Below are positions 27,240 to 37,600 of a stretch of 64,000 bases of DNA, one piece after another. The translations under genes and the position numbers were made by a program. The notes beneath the pieces are model-generated. The model did not search any database. It was not told the DNA's origin and saw only the letters and a list, made by a program, of their open reading frames with translations. Position 1 is the first letter of the stretch. Every line of letters starts with the position of its first letter. The DNA is taken from contig NZ_JAERRF010000009.1 of the NCBI RefSeq assembly GCF_016741875.1, positions 370,922 through 434,921 on the forward strand. The letters run 5' to 3'. Origin of the DNA: Streptomyces coffeae. Lineage in GTDB: Bacteria > Actinomycetota > Actinomycetes > Streptomycetales > Streptomycetaceae.

Positions 27240-28543
27240 CACTCCTCGCCGACAGCTCCACCACCGTCTTCGTCGCCACCTGCGACCTGGCCGGCCTGGT
27301 ACGGGGCCGGTCAGTGCCATCCGCCGCACACGAGTCGGTACTGCGCAGCGGCACCGGCTGGGTCCCCGCGAACCTCGCGATCTCCTCGTTCGGGCCGATC
27401 GCCCCCGACAACGTCTTCGGTTCCCGGGGCGACCTCCGGCTCGTCCCCGACGCCGCCACCGTGGTCGGCATTCCCGCCGACGGCACCGCGCCCGGAATGC
27501 TGCTCTACCTCGCCGATCAGACGCTGCCGGACGGGCAGCCCTGGGCCTGCTGCCCGCGTACCTTCCTGCGCGACACCCTGACGGAGTTGCGCGAACAGAC
27601 CGGGCTGGAGGTTGTCGCGGCCTTCGAGCACGAATTTGTCCTCGACGGGCTGCCCGAGAGCGCCCCGTTCTCGCTGCGGCGCTTCCGGGACGCGGAACCC
27701 TTCGGCACGGATCTGGTACGGCTGCTGGAACACGCCGGTCTTGAGCCGGAGACGTGGATTCCCGAGTACGGCGACGGCCAGTTCGAGGTCACCCTGCGTC
27801 CCGCCGAGGCCCTGGCCGCGGCCGACCGTGCCGTGCTCCTCAAGGAACTCGTCCGTGACCTGGCGCGGCGCCGTGGTCTGCCCGTCACCTTCTCCCCGCT
27901 CCTCGCCACCACCGGAGTCGGCAACGGTGTGCACATCCACCTGAGTCTGCGCGACGCGGACGGACGCCCCGCTCTGTACGACCCGCAGCGCCCCGGGCGG
28001 CTCTCCGCCACCGGTGCCCGGTTCAGCGAAGGCATCCTCGCCCACACCGCCGCGCTCACCAGCCTGACCGCGCCGAGTCCGGTGTCCTTCCTGCGCCTGA
28101 CACCGCACCGCTGGAGCAGCGGCGGGGCGTTCCTGGCCGAGCGCAACCGCGAAGCCCTGCTGCGTATCTGTCCCACCACCGCACTGGGCGGCTCGGACCC
28201 CGCCGCCCAGTTCAACCTGGAATACCGCGCCGCCGACGCCACGGCCAACCCCTGGCTCGCCCTGGCCGTTCTGATCCGCGCCGGTCTGGCGGGCCTCACC
28301 CGGAACTACGACGAGCCCACTGTGTGGCCGGAGGAGACCGACGAGTCCGTACTGGCCCAAGCCCCGCCCCTGCCCGGGAGCCTCGACGAGGCCCTGGACG
28401 CCCTGGAGAAGGACCACACCGTCCGGTCCTGGTTCGACCCGCGGCTCCTGGCCACCCACCTGTCCGTCAAACGATCCGAACTCGCCCAGCTCGACGGCCT
28501 GGACGACGCGGAGCGCATCCGGAGGGTGCGGAATGTCTACTGA
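27236..28543 (+). CDS. Glutamine-synthetase-like gamma-glutamyl-amine ligase
   Basis: The 435-residue protein has the GS catalytic residues: EHEF (Glu131, Glu133), EYGDGQFEV (Glu177, Glu184), GNGVHIHLS (230-237), RNREALLRICP and FNLEYRAADATANPWLA. It lacks the usual long N-terminal region and opens directly with VFVATCDLAGLVRGRSVP, like GS paralogues that glutamylate amines. In Streptomyces, GlnA3 and GlnA4 are known gamma-glutamyl-polyamine and -ethanolamide synthetases. With a permease, an FluG-type amidohydrolase and an M20 hydrolase in the same operon, amine glutamylation is more likely than ammonia assimilation. Confidence 0.82.
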   Translation: MTLLADSSTTVFVATCDLAGLVRGRSVPSAAHESVLRSGTGWVPANLAISSFGPIAPDNVFGSRGDLRLVPDAATVVGIPADGTAPGMLLYLADQTLPDGQPWACCPRTFLRDTLTELREQTGLEVVAAFEHEFVLDGLPESAPFSLRRFRDAEPFGTDLVRLLEHAGLEPETWIPEYGDGQFEVTLRPAEALAAADRAVLLKELVRDLARRRGLPVTFSPLLATTGVGNGVHIHLSLRDADGRPALYDPQRPGRLSATGARFSEGILAHTAALTSLTAPSPVSFLRLTPHRWSSGGAFLAERNREALLRICPTTALGGSDPAAQFNLEYRAADATANPWLALAVLIRAGLAGLTRNYDEPTVWPEETDESVLAQAPPLPGSLDEALDALEKDHTVRSWFDPRLLATHLSVKRSELAQLDGLDDAERIRRVRNVY

Positions 28544-29681
28544 CCGGCTCGCCGCCGAGATCGAGCGGCTCCCTCTCGTGGATCATCATGTGCACGGCGC
28601 CCTGCGTCATGAGGCCGACCGTGCCGCGCTGGAACAGATGCTCACCGAGTCCGACCGCCCGATCCCGCCATGGATGACCCAGTTCGACTCACAGATCGGC
28701 TTCGCCATCCGCCGCTGGTGCGCCCCCGCCCTCGGCCTCGCACCCCACGCCGATCCCGAGACATACCTCGCCCGCCGCCGCGAACTCGGCACCGAGGAGG
28801 TCACCCGCAGACTGCTCGAAGCCTCCGGCATCGGCCACTATCTGCTGGAGACCGGCTACAAGGGCGAAGACATCCTCGACCTCCAGGGCATGGCCGCCGC
28901 CTCCAGCCGCCGCGTCGACGAAGTGGTGCGTCTGGAGACCGTACTGGAAGACCTGGTGCGCTCCGGTGTCACCGCCACCGCCCTTCCCGACCGGTTCCGC
29001 GAGACCCTGGCCGCCCGCACAGCCACCGCGGTCGGCCTCAAGAGCATCATCGCCTACCGTCACGGCTTCGACTTCGACCCCGGACGCCCCCATGACCGCG
29101 AGGTGTCCGCCGCGGCGGACACCTGGCTCAGGGCGTGCGAAGACACCGGCACCATCCGCGTCGACGACCCGGTTCTGCTGCGCTTCGCCCTGTGGTGCGG
29201 TGTCGACCGGGGGCTGCCGATCCAACTGCACGCCGGGTACGGCGACCCGGATGTCGAACTCCATCGGTGCGACCCGCTGCTGCTCACCCGGTTCATCAAG
29301 AACGTGGAACCGCACGGCACCGACCTGCTGCTGCTGCACTGCTATCCCTTCCAGCGCAACGCGGGCTATCTCGCCCAGGTCTTCCCGCATGTGTACTTCG
29401 ATGTCGGCCTCGGCATCAACTACACCGGTGTGCGCTCCGACGCCATCATCGCCGAATCGCTGGAACTCGCTCCCTTCGCCAAGATCCTCTTCTCCTCGGA
29501 CGCATGGGGGCCGCCCGAACTCCACCATCTCGGCGCCCTGTTGTGGCGCCGCGGCATGACCAGAGCCATCGCCGCCTGGACCGACAGCGGGGAATGGGAC
29601 GTGGACGACGCCCTCAAGGTGGTGCGCATGATCGGCCGCGACAATGCCCGTCGGGTCTACCGGCTGGAGACCGCGGAATGA
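28533..29681 (+). CDS. FluG-type amidohydrolase
   Basis: The 382-residue protein has the metal-binding HxH near its start (LVDHHVHGA, His19 and His21), later histidines in IQLHAGYGD and LLLHCYP, and the Asp of LFSSDAWGPPE. This is the amidohydrolase half seen in FluG-like proteins, where it is fused to a GS domain. Here the two halves are separate, overlapping genes (11 bases) in the reverse order. It probably hydrolyses an amide or lactam in the glutamyl-amine pathway, but the substrate is unknown. Confidence 0.82.
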   Translation: MSTDRLAAEIERLPLVDHHVHGALRHEADRAALEQMLTESDRPIPPWMTQFDSQIGFAIRRWCAPALGLAPHADPETYLARRRELGTEEVTRRLLEASGIGHYLLETGYKGEDILDLQGMAAASSRRVDEVVRLETVLEDLVRSGVTATALPDRFRETLAARTATAVGLKSIIAYRHGFDFDPGRPHDREVSAAADTWLRACEDTGTIRVDDPVLLRFALWCGVDRGLPIQLHAGYGDPDVELHRCDPLLLTRFIKNVEPHGTDLLLLHCYPFQRNAGYLAQVFPHVYFDVGLGINYTGVRSDAIIAESLELAPFAKILFSSDAWGPPELHHLGALLWRRGMTRAIAAWTDSGEWDVDDALKVVRMIGRDNARRVYRLETAE

Positions 29682-30841
29682 GTCAACGCCACCACCTCGC
29701 CGCGCTGTCCGCCGCACTGGAGGAGGAACTGCCGGCCGCCGTGGCACTGCGCCACCGCATTCACGCACGCCCCTGCCTGTCCGGTGCCGAAGCCCCCACC
29801 CGCGATCTCCTGCTCGCAGCACTTCCCACCGGCTCCACCACCAAGGTCGCCGACACCGGAGCCGTTGTGCGGGTCGGTGGCCCGGGGCCCGCGGTCGCGG
29901 TCCGCGGCGAACTCGACGCACTCGCCGTGCGGGAGACCACGGGCGCACCCTGGGCATCCGAGCACCCGGGGATCATGCACGCCTGCGGCCACGACGTACA
30001 TCTGGCCGCGCTCACCGCGCTGGCCCGCGCCGTGGACCGGAGCGGTGGCCCCGCCCCGCTGCTGGCGATTCTGCAACCGAGGGAGGAAACCTATCCTTCC
30101 GGCGCCCAGAGCATCGTCGAAGACGGCATCCTCGAGCGCGAGCACTGCCGGGCCATGATCGGGGCACATGTCCAACCCCTGCTGCCGGTCGGCACCGTCG
30201 CCTGTACCCCCGGCGGCGTCAACGCCTCGGCCGACGAGTTCACGCTCAGTGTGCGGGGCCGCGGCGGCCACGCCGCCTACCCGCACCTCACCCGCGACCC
30301 CGTCGTCGCCCTGGCCCATGTTGTTGTCGCCCTCCAGAGTTTGGTCAGCCGCGGCACCGACCCCATGGCACATGTCGTCCTCAGCATCGGCACCCTCACG
30401 GCCGGCACCGCCGCCAACGTCATCCCCGGCACCGCCGAAGCCCGCGGCACACTGCGGGCGCTGGACGGTCGCCACCGCGACTTCCTGCACTCCCGGCTGG
30501 CCGAGGTCGCGGAGTTGGTGGCACAGACCCACGGCTGCACGGCAGAGGTGGCCATCGACCGCGGAGAGCCCGTCCTCCACAACGACGAGGCGCTGACCGC
30601 CGCAACCCGGCCCCTGCTCGGCAGTCTCGGCCTGCGCGCCGGTGACGACTTGCGGTCCGCGGGCTCGGACGACTTCTCCTTCTTCTGCGAACACCTGCCC
30701 TCGCTGATGGTGTTCGTGGGCACCCACGGCGGCTCCGAACAGCTCCATTCACCCACCTTCCTGCCGGCCGACGAGCGGATACGGGACGTCGCCCACGCCA
30801 TGCTCGCCGGCTATCTGGCCGCCGCCGAACTGATCACCTGA
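29678..30841 (+). CDS. M20D-family amidohydrolase (hippurate/IAA-amide hydrolase type)
   Basis: The 387-residue enzyme starts at the ATG at 29678, overlapping the previous stop by ATGA. It has the M20D signatures IMHACGHDVHLA, the Glu pair in PREETYPSGAQ and RGRGGHAAYPHLTRDP. Such enzymes release an amino acid from N-acyl conjugates. In this operon it could remove the glutamyl or acyl group after oxidation of the amine. It is the last gene; spacing argues for full translational coupling of all four. Confidence 0.87.
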   Translation: MSQRHHLAALSAALEEELPAAVALRHRIHARPCLSGAEAPTRDLLLAALPTGSTTKVADTGAVVRVGGPGPAVAVRGELDALAVRETTGAPWASEHPGIMHACGHDVHLAALTALARAVDRSGGPAPLLAILQPREETYPSGAQSIVEDGILEREHCRAMIGAHVQPLLPVGTVACTPGGVNASADEFTLSVRGRGGHAAYPHLTRDPVVALAHVVVALQSLVSRGTDPMAHVVLSIGTLTAGTAANVIPGTAEARGTLRALDGRHRDFLHSRLAEVAELVAQTHGCTAEVAIDRGEPVLHNDEALTAATRPLLGSLGLRAGDDLRSAGSDDFSFFCEHLPSLMVFVGTHGGSEQLHSPTFLPADERIRDVAHAMLAGYLAAAELIT

Positions 30842-30880
30842 CGCCTCGCCACCTCACTCCACTCAAAAGGACCCCCGTCA

Positions 30881-31190
30881 TGACCACCACCGGCACACAC
30901 GCCAACGCACGGTCCCCTACGGCACTGCCACGGCCCTGGAAGCCGCGGTCGACGACCATACGTGGCCGTGCACCGTATGCCTCGACGACAAGGGCCGGGC
31001 GGTGGTCGAACTGCCGTAGTGGTTCGAGGCATTGAACGAGGACTTCCGTTCCCAACTGACCGCCAACGGCGGACCGGCACCTGAGTCGCACATCAGCCGA
31101 CCGCTCAGAGAAAACCGCTTCACGATCGCCGGTGGCGACGCACCGACCGCCTTCCGCAGGAACCTCCCCCTCCCAAAGAGCCTGCGGTCG
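30881..31190 (+). pseudogene. Fragment of a tail-fibre/propeller-type protein with an in-frame TAG
   Basis: One frame reads VCLDDKGRAVVELP, then a TAG at 31017, then WFEALNEDFRSQLTANGGPA and later ENRFTIAGG. This matches the conserved C-terminal module of tail-fibre-like proteins, which usually has LPEWFEALNRDFRYQLT; a GAG-to-TAG change explains the stop. Upstream and downstream parts are missing or out of frame. The first ATG (30881) follows AAAGGA but opens only a 50-codon frame. It is a relic, probably of a phage-derived or contractile-system protein. Confidence 0.5.
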
Positions 31191-31303
31191 GCGGTGCGAC
31201 CGCCGACTTCGCCAGTTGACCAGCGAGCCCACGGGCCCATACCTCGAGCGCGTACGCAACAAGCTGGTGCTCTGCGCGGTGCGGCAGCCGCCCGGTACCG
31301 GGC

Positions 31304-31711
31304 TCAGGCCGAGCGCCGTGCCAGGTCCTCCAGGAGGGCCAGCGCCCGCTCGGCGTGCTCATGCGGTACGAACAGGTGGTCATGGTGGAACCCGGCGACG
31401 ACGTTGCAGCTCAGACCCGCCTCGGCCAGTTCCCGCGCGACCGCGGCGGTGAGGCCGACCGCGTCGAGCGCGGAGTGGACGCGCAGAGTGATCCAGCCCG
31501 CCACGTAGTCGTACGACAGCCCGGCCGCGTCCGCGGTCTCCACCGGGACGACCAGGGTCAGGCCCTCGGGCTCGGTGACGGTCACCACCGGCACCAGCCC
31601 CGGGGGAACGTCGCCCTCGACCGTGGTGAACACATAGCGCCCCGGATTCAGCTCCGGCCGCATACCGCTCAGCAATCTCCGCAGGTCCCTCTCACCTGTC
31701 ATGTCCACCAT
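31304..31711 (-). CDS. ACT-domain protein (DUF2241/ACT_3 type)
   Basis: The 135-residue protein reads ERDLRRLLSGMRPELNPGRY near its start and ends with an ACT-like HSALDAVGLTAAVARELAEA region followed by GFHHDHLFVP. The family is a small ligand-binding protein, often regarded as an amino-acid sensor, of unknown reaction. Two ATGs nine bases apart (31711 and 31702) are possible starts and neither has a strong ribosome site. It is an isolated gene. Confidence 0.75.
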   Translation of the reverse strand: MVDMTGERDLRRLLSGMRPELNPGRYVFTTVEGDVPPGLVPVVTVTEPEGLTLVVPVETADAAGLSYDYVAGWITLRVHSALDAVGLTAAVARELAEAGLSCNVVAGFHHDHLFVPHEHAERALALLEDLARRSA

Positions 31712-31944
31712 TCTGACAGGGCAGAGGGGCACGTTGCGGGCACCCAGCAGGAGAATCTTGGTAAACGGGATCCATTTTCATATACGGTTGCGGCACACCA
31801 CCGAGCCCGCACATCAGCGGGGCCGCCATTCGGACCACCGGTCGGCCCCTTCCGGTGATTGCCGGACGACTCGCGAGCGGAGCACACCTCGCGAGGGTAC
31901 GGCGTTTCCGCAGCAGATGCCGCCGACTCGTGAGGAGATCAGCC

Positions 31945-32232
31945 GTGTACGCAGCCGTCAGACGGTACACCGGGGTGACCGATCCGGCCGAGGCAGGGCG
32001 TCGGGTGAATGAGGGATTTGTGCCGCTCATCCGACAGATCCCTGGCCACCTGGCCTACTACTGGGTCGACGCCGGGGACGGGGTCATGGTCTCGACCAGC
32101 GTCTTCGAAAACGAGGCAGGGGCCCAGGAATCGGTCGAAAAGGCGGCGGACTTCGTGCGGGACAACAACCTCACGTCGCTGCTCCCCAACCCTCCTGAGA
32201 TCCTGGCCGGCCAGGTCGTGGCTTCCCTTTAG
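31945..32232 (+). CDS. Small dimeric alpha/beta-barrel-like protein
   Basis: The 95-residue protein starts at a GTG (31945) after GAGGAGATC. It reads VRRYTGVTDPAEAGRRVNEG, then GHLAYYWVDAGDGVMVSTSVF and ends FVRDNNLTSLLPNPPEILAG. This pattern resembles antibiotic-biosynthesis-monooxygenase-like (ABM) dimeric barrels found in many actinomycetes. No catalytic residue can be assigned. It is alone on its strand between the ACT gene and the PhoX-like gene. Confidence 0.65.
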   Translation: MYAAVRRYTGVTDPAEAGRRVNEGFVPLIRQIPGHLAYYWVDAGDGVMVSTSVFENEAGAQESVEKAADFVRDNNLTSLLPNPPEILAGQVVASL

Positions 32233-32445
32233 CCCGCGCGCCACCGCCCGCCGCCGCACGGCCCGGCGGAGTCGGCCCACCGGAACGAAACGCAGGGCAA
32301 CGACAGGACCGATCAGTAACGGCAGTGATTCATCAAGTGTTGATGTGCCGTCAACTGCTCTCCTTGACCGCCCTCCCCTACTGTCCTCCGCGAACCCCGC
32401 CGTCCGCCCCGGGGCGGCGGGATTTCATCACCCCGTGGAGTCAGT

Positions 32446-33606
32446 GTGAAACGTCGCAATTTTCTGCGCGGAGCAGCCATCGGCACGTCGGCCGCCGCCT
32501 TCGGTGGCACCCTCATGCACGGGGCGGCCTACGCCGCCCCGGCCCAGCCGGGCCCCGGCCCGTACGGAGCGCTGAGGACCGCCGACGCCAACGGCATTCA
32601 GCTGCCCAGCGGCTTCAGCAGCCGCGTCATAGCCCGGTCCGGACAGACGGTCGCGGGCTCGTCGTACACCTGGCACAACGCTCCTGACGGCGGGGCCTGC
32701 TTCGCCGACGGCAGTGGATGGATCTACGTCTCCAACTCCGAGATCAACCCCGGCGGCGGCGTCGGGGCCGTGAAGTTCAACTCCTCGGGCACCATCACCG
32801 GCGCCCACCGTGTCCTGTCCAACACCCGGCAGAACTGCGCGGGTGGCAAAACCCCCTGGAACACCTGGCTGTCCTGCGAGGAGGTCAGCCTCGGCTATGT
32901 CTACGAAACCGACCCGTGGGGCGTGAACGCCGCCACCCGACGCGACGCCATGGGCAGGTTCAAGCACGAGGCCGCCGCGGCCGACCCGGTCCGCCGCGCC
33001 ATCTACCTGACCGAGGACGAGAGCGACGGCTGCTTCTACCGCTTCCTCCCCACCACCTGGGGCAATCTCTCGTCCGGCACGCTCCAGGTCCTCAAAGCCG
33101 GTACGAGTACCTCCGGTTCGTTCACCTGGGCGAACGTCCCCGACCCCGACGGCTCCCCCACCGTCACCCGCAACCAGGTCTCCGGCGCCAAGCGGTTCAA
33201 CGGCGGCGAAGGCTGCCACTACGCGAACGACACCGTCTGGTTCACCACCAAGGGCGACAACCGCGTGTGGCAGCTCAATCTCACCAACAGCACCTATGAG
33301 CTGGCCTACGACGACTCCCTCGTCACCGGCGGCGGCGCGCCGCTCACCGGGGTGGACAACGTCACCGGCTCCTCCTCCGGCGACCTCTTCGTCGCCGAGG
33401 ACGGCGGAAACATGGAGATCTGCATCATCACCCCCGATGATGTGGTCGCACCGTTCCTCCGCATCACGGGGCAGTCCAGCTCCGAGATCACCGGCCCCGC
33501 CTTCTCTCCGGGCGGCGACCGCCTGTACTTCTCCTCGCAGCGGGGGACCACCGGCAGTTCCTCGGGCGGCATCACCTACGAAGTGACCGGACCGTTCCGC
33601 AGCTGA
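32446..33606 (+). CDS. Tat-exported PhoX/DUF839-family protein
   Basis: The 386-residue product begins with a Tat signal (KRRNFLRGAAIGTSAAAFGG, cleavage near AYAAP). The mature protein has DUF839/PhoX features: WNTWLSCEEV, FKHEAAAADP, YLTEDESDG, FNGGEGCHYAN and a C-terminal LFVAEDGGNMEICI. PhoX enzymes are calcium/iron-dependent alkaline phosphatases; shorter relatives like this one are only presumed phosphatases. The GTG at 32446 is the start; no clear PHO box is visible upstream. A perfect hairpin follows the stop. Confidence 0.82.
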   Translation: MKRRNFLRGAAIGTSAAAFGGTLMHGAAYAAPAQPGPGPYGALRTADANGIQLPSGFSSRVIARSGQTVAGSSYTWHNAPDGGACFADGSGWIYVSNSEINPGGGVGAVKFNSSGTITGAHRVLSNTRQNCAGGKTPWNTWLSCEEVSLGYVYETDPWGVNAATRRDAMGRFKHEAAAADPVRRAIYLTEDESDGCFYRFLPTTWGNLSSGTLQVLKAGTSTSGSFTWANVPDPDGSPTVTRNQVSGAKRFNGGEGCHYANDTVWFTTKGDNRVWQLNLTNSTYELAYDDSLVTGGGAPLTGVDNVTGSSSGDLFVAEDGGNMEICIITPDDVVAPFLRITGQSSSEITGPAFSPGGDRLYFSSQRGTTGSSSGGITYEVTGPFRS

Positions 33607-33615
33607 GTGTGATCC

Positions 33616-33654
33616 GTGGTCTCGGACGGGGCACCCGGCCCCGTCCGAGACCAC
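33616..33654 (+). terminator. Intrinsic-type hairpin after the PhoX-like gene
   Basis: A perfect 17-bp stem (33616-33632 with 33638-33654) encloses a five-base loop, ten bases after the PhoX-like stop. There is no T-run, as is usual in high-GC actinomycetes. It should insulate the gene from the toxin-like locus downstream. Confidence 0.85.
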
Positions 33655-33782
33655 CGACCCGGCCCCCATCACAGTTCACCCGAACAGGGTATTGGTTCGT
33701 ATTTATCGCAAAGCTACAGTCATCTTTGTCGCGGGCTGTACAGGCATATGCGATATGCACTCAGGGGTTCGGGGGGATCGCC

Positions 33783-34640
33783 ATGTGGGACGCCGTTGCT
33801 TCGTCACGCCCATCACCAGCGGACAGCGCTACCGCCGCGCCCGACACGACACCGGACGTGGGCGCGGGTGCGGGCGCGTTCCAGCCACCGACTGTGTCAC
33901 TGCCCAAGGGGGGCGGGGCGGTTCGCGGGATCGGGGAGAAGTTCGAGAACAACGCGGTCAATGGCACCGGCACCCTGACCGTGCCCCTGGCCACCAGCCC
34001 CGGGCGAGCGGGCTTCGGGCCGTCGCTCACCCTGCGGTACGACTCCGGGGCGGGCAACGGCCCGTTCGGATTCGGCTGGCGATTATCCCTGCCGGCGATC
34101 ACGCGCAAGACGGACAAGGGCCTGCCACGGTACGTCTCCTGCTCCACCGCCGAGGACGTCTTCACACTGTCCGGCGCGGAGGACCTGGTCCCCGAGCGCG
34201 AGCCGCTGTCCCGTGTGAAGGCCGGGCGCGGTTACGAGGTGAGGCGGTACTGTCCGCGCGTCGAGGGGTTGTTCGCCAGGATCGAAAGATGGACGGACAC
34301 CGCCTCGGGTGAGACCCACTGGCGCTCGATCTCACCCGGCAACGTCACCACCGTCTACGGCCGGACGGCCGACAGCCGGATCGCCGACCCGGCGGACAGC
34401 GGCCGCTCGACCCGGCGGCCGAGCCCGCGGGCTTCCAGCGCCATCTGTGGCGCTACCCGGTGCGCGCCGAACTCGCCCATGAGTACCTCGGGATCACTCC
34501 CGAGGAAGCCGAGCTGCTCTACGGCACCGGTGAGCTCCCGCTGTGGGAGCTGTACGGCTTTCCGGCGGAGTCCGTCGGTGACAGGCCCTGGACCCGGATC
34601 GTCGTACGGCTTCCGGAGTTCCTGGCGCGCACCGGGCTGA
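33783..34640 (+). pseudogene. Truncated TcB/SpvB-type toxin-complex protein
   Basis: From an ATG at 33783 with a GGGGGGA site, the frame encodes SLPKGGGAVRGIGEKFENNA, GPSLTLRYDSGAGNGPFGFGW and ITRKTDKGLPRY, the start of the SpvB domain of TcB subunits. The homology runs to TTVYGRTADSRIADPAD near 34395 and then ends; the last 80 codons are out-of-frame reading of the next gene. Normal TcB proteins continue for over 1,000 residues with a middle domain and an Rhs cage, all absent here. A deletion that joined this start to the TcA-like gene, with a -1 frame change, is the simplest explanation. Confidence 0.7.
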
Positions 34641-37600
34641 GCTACTGCGAGTTCCTGGAGCTGTGGCGGTCCGCGTATGTGCGGTTCTGCGCCTACCTGC
34701 CGAGTGACGCGCGGGACGCGGCCGACGTGCGGGACGTGGACGTTGTGCGGGACGACGCCGCTGTTCGGGACGAGGTCCACGATTGCCTGCCGTTCCCCGA
34801 CTGCGAGCCCTGCCATCTCACCGACTACCGCATTCGGTTCACCGATCCCCAGGACCCTGAGCAGGCGCTCCGTCGGCTGGCGGTGTTCATCCGGCTGTGG
34901 CGCACCCTGCGTGCCCTGCCCGGCGGCGGTTACGGATTCGCCGAACTCCGGGACATCTGCGAGGTGCTGGGGCTGTTCGGCGCCGAGGGGACCGTCGCCC
35001 CGGGCTTCCTCCGGCAGCTCGCCGCCTTCCAGATCCTGCGCGACGACTTCCGGCTCGCCCTCACCGACGGCAGCCCGCCCACGCCCGGCGAGACCGGTGA
35101 GCGGCGGACGCATCTGCTGGCGCTGTGGGTGGGGCCGGACGCCTCCCACTGGGACTGGGCCGTAGACGAGCTGCTGGACCAGGTCCAGTGGCACGCGCGG
35201 GCTCGGCACGGCTGCGGCTGCCGTCCACCGGAGTTCCGCAAGCTGCTCGCCGAGAACCTCGGCCCGCTCTCCCGGCTGGCCGGTTTCGATCCCGGGTCAG
35301 CAGCCGACACCTGGTCCGCGCGCCCGACGCACACCCTGCGGTTCGCCGAGATCCTGGGCAAGATCTACGCCTCCGACTTCGGCATCGGGGAGATCCTGTT
35401 CCTGTTCACCACTGATGACCACCTCGACGGCGACGACCCGTTCCCGCTCCAGCCGGGGAACGAGGCGCTCGACTCGCCTCTCGGCCTGCCCGACGACGAG
35501 ACGCGCTTCTCGCTGTGGGATCTGCGCCGGGCGCTGCTCGCCGTGGAGGTGTCCGACGAGGACGCCGCCGTGTGGTCCTGGGACCGTATCTCCACCACCC
35601 TGCGGGGGGAGTTCGGCTTCACTCCACCGAGCGGGTCCCCGGATCCGCTGCTGTCCCTCGGCACGCACTTCTTCCCCTCGGTGCTGGAAACCTGCGGCGT
35701 TCCGGTGCCGATCGCCGACCGGCAGTACCGGACCGGGCTGCCGTCGGCGGACACCGCCCCGCTGATGTGGAACACCCCGCCCGACGGTCCGTTCCGCTAC
35801 GACAGGGCGGCCGAGCAGTTGTGGACCCAACTGCCGCTGACCGATGAGGCGGTGATCGCGAAGCTCGGCCGGGTCCGTCAGTTGAAGCCCGCGGAGCAGA
35901 CCGCGGTACGGGAGCTGTACTTCCTGCCGCGCGCCGATCTCGTGCCCTTCGCCTTCCTCTTCGGCAACGTCGCGGAAGCCGAGGAGCGCCTGCTCCAGGA
36001 GCCCGACGAAGGCCGCCGCTGGGCGTATTTCCAGCGCTCGTTCGCCCGCGCTCACGCCCGCTGCCGGATCATCGCCGAGCACCTGGCCGGACATGTGGCC
36101 GAGTGGACCGGACGCCCCGGGGACAACGGGGGCGACGATTGCGGCGGGGCGGATCTGGCCTGGACGCTGCTCGTGCATCTGTACGCCGATGAGAACCGCG
36201 CCCTCGGCCCGTGGGAGTCCGACTCGGGCGAGCGGCCCGACGTCACCTGGCCGGACCAGCCGACCGGCGGCGCCTTCGCGGCCCTGCTCGGCCTCACCGG
36301 CACCGGTCTGCTGGGCGAACTCGCGCCGGAGGGCGGCCCGACCGTCTGGCGCGAGCTCCGCGGGCCGATGTCCGCCTTCGGACCGGCGGAGGACGCCGCG
36401 GGGGTGCACATCCCCACCGTACTGCCCGGCCTCGACGTGACGTTGAGCGAGGCGCAGAAGCGCTTCGTCAGCGTCCGTAACGGCTTGGCGCTCGCCAACC
36501 CCGACGGCCGGCCGCTGGGCGGTGCGCACGGCTGGACCGCGCGCTGGAGCGGGGCGCTGCTGATCGATGAGGAGGGCGGTTACACCTTCCGGGCGGGCGC
36601 CCCGGCACCCGTGGGACAGCCGCCCGACGCGGCGGCCGCGCACCGCAAGCGCTGGCGGGTGTCTCTGCGGCGCGGCCAGCGCAGCTGGGTGCTGCTGAGC
36701 CACGACTGGCCGGACGAGACCGCGCCGCCGGACTGCTCGGCCCCGCTGACGTTGCGCCGTGGTGTCTACCAGCTGGTCATCGAACTGGCGCAGCCCCGGC
36801 CGGAGTTCGCCCGCCCGGAGGACGTCTGCCCGGCGACCGGCGGGTTCGAGGTCACGTACGCGGGGCCCGACAGCGGAGGCGAGCTGGTCACGATCCCCTA
36901 CGAGCGGCTGTTCCATGACCGCAAGGACGGGCCGCTCGACGAGGGGCTGTGTGTGCGGGGCGCCGCCCGGAGCTTTCTGCGCGGCCGGTTCACCAGCACC
37001 CTGCGCGATATCCGCCGCACCTATCAGCGGGCCTTCAAGGCCCTGCTGTTCACCAGTCGCTTCGAGCTGTCCGCGCACCCCGCCGCCGACGACGGACAGT
37101 CCGAACTGGGCTATCTGCTCGCCCACACCGAGGACTTCACCGGCACCTCGTACTACCGCCACGGCGGCGGCTTCCGGGTGCACCGCGCCTTCCTGGACGT
37201 CAACTTCCTGCCTTTGAAGGACAATTACCGCCCTCCGGCTCCCGCCCAGGACCGCCGGGTGAACCCTTCGCCCCGCCGTCGGCAGGCGCTCTTCGACTGG
37301 TGGGAGCGGATCTTCGACTACACCGTCGTACGCCGCGATGCGGCCACGGCGCCCGAGCGTCCGCTGTGGCTCCTGTTCCATGAGGCCGCCGAGAACCACC
37401 CGGACGATCCGGCCCATCTGCTCCGGCACATGGGTGTGGATCTGCTGCACACTCCCCTCGTCCTCCGCTACTTCCCCGGTCATCAGGTGTCCAGCGGCGA
37501 CCTGGAGGACGAGCGCTGGGCCATCCGCGTCTGGCATGCCGACACCTGGATCCGCGCACTGCGCCGCCACTTCCTGGTCAAGGACCTCCGGAGCGCCCGG

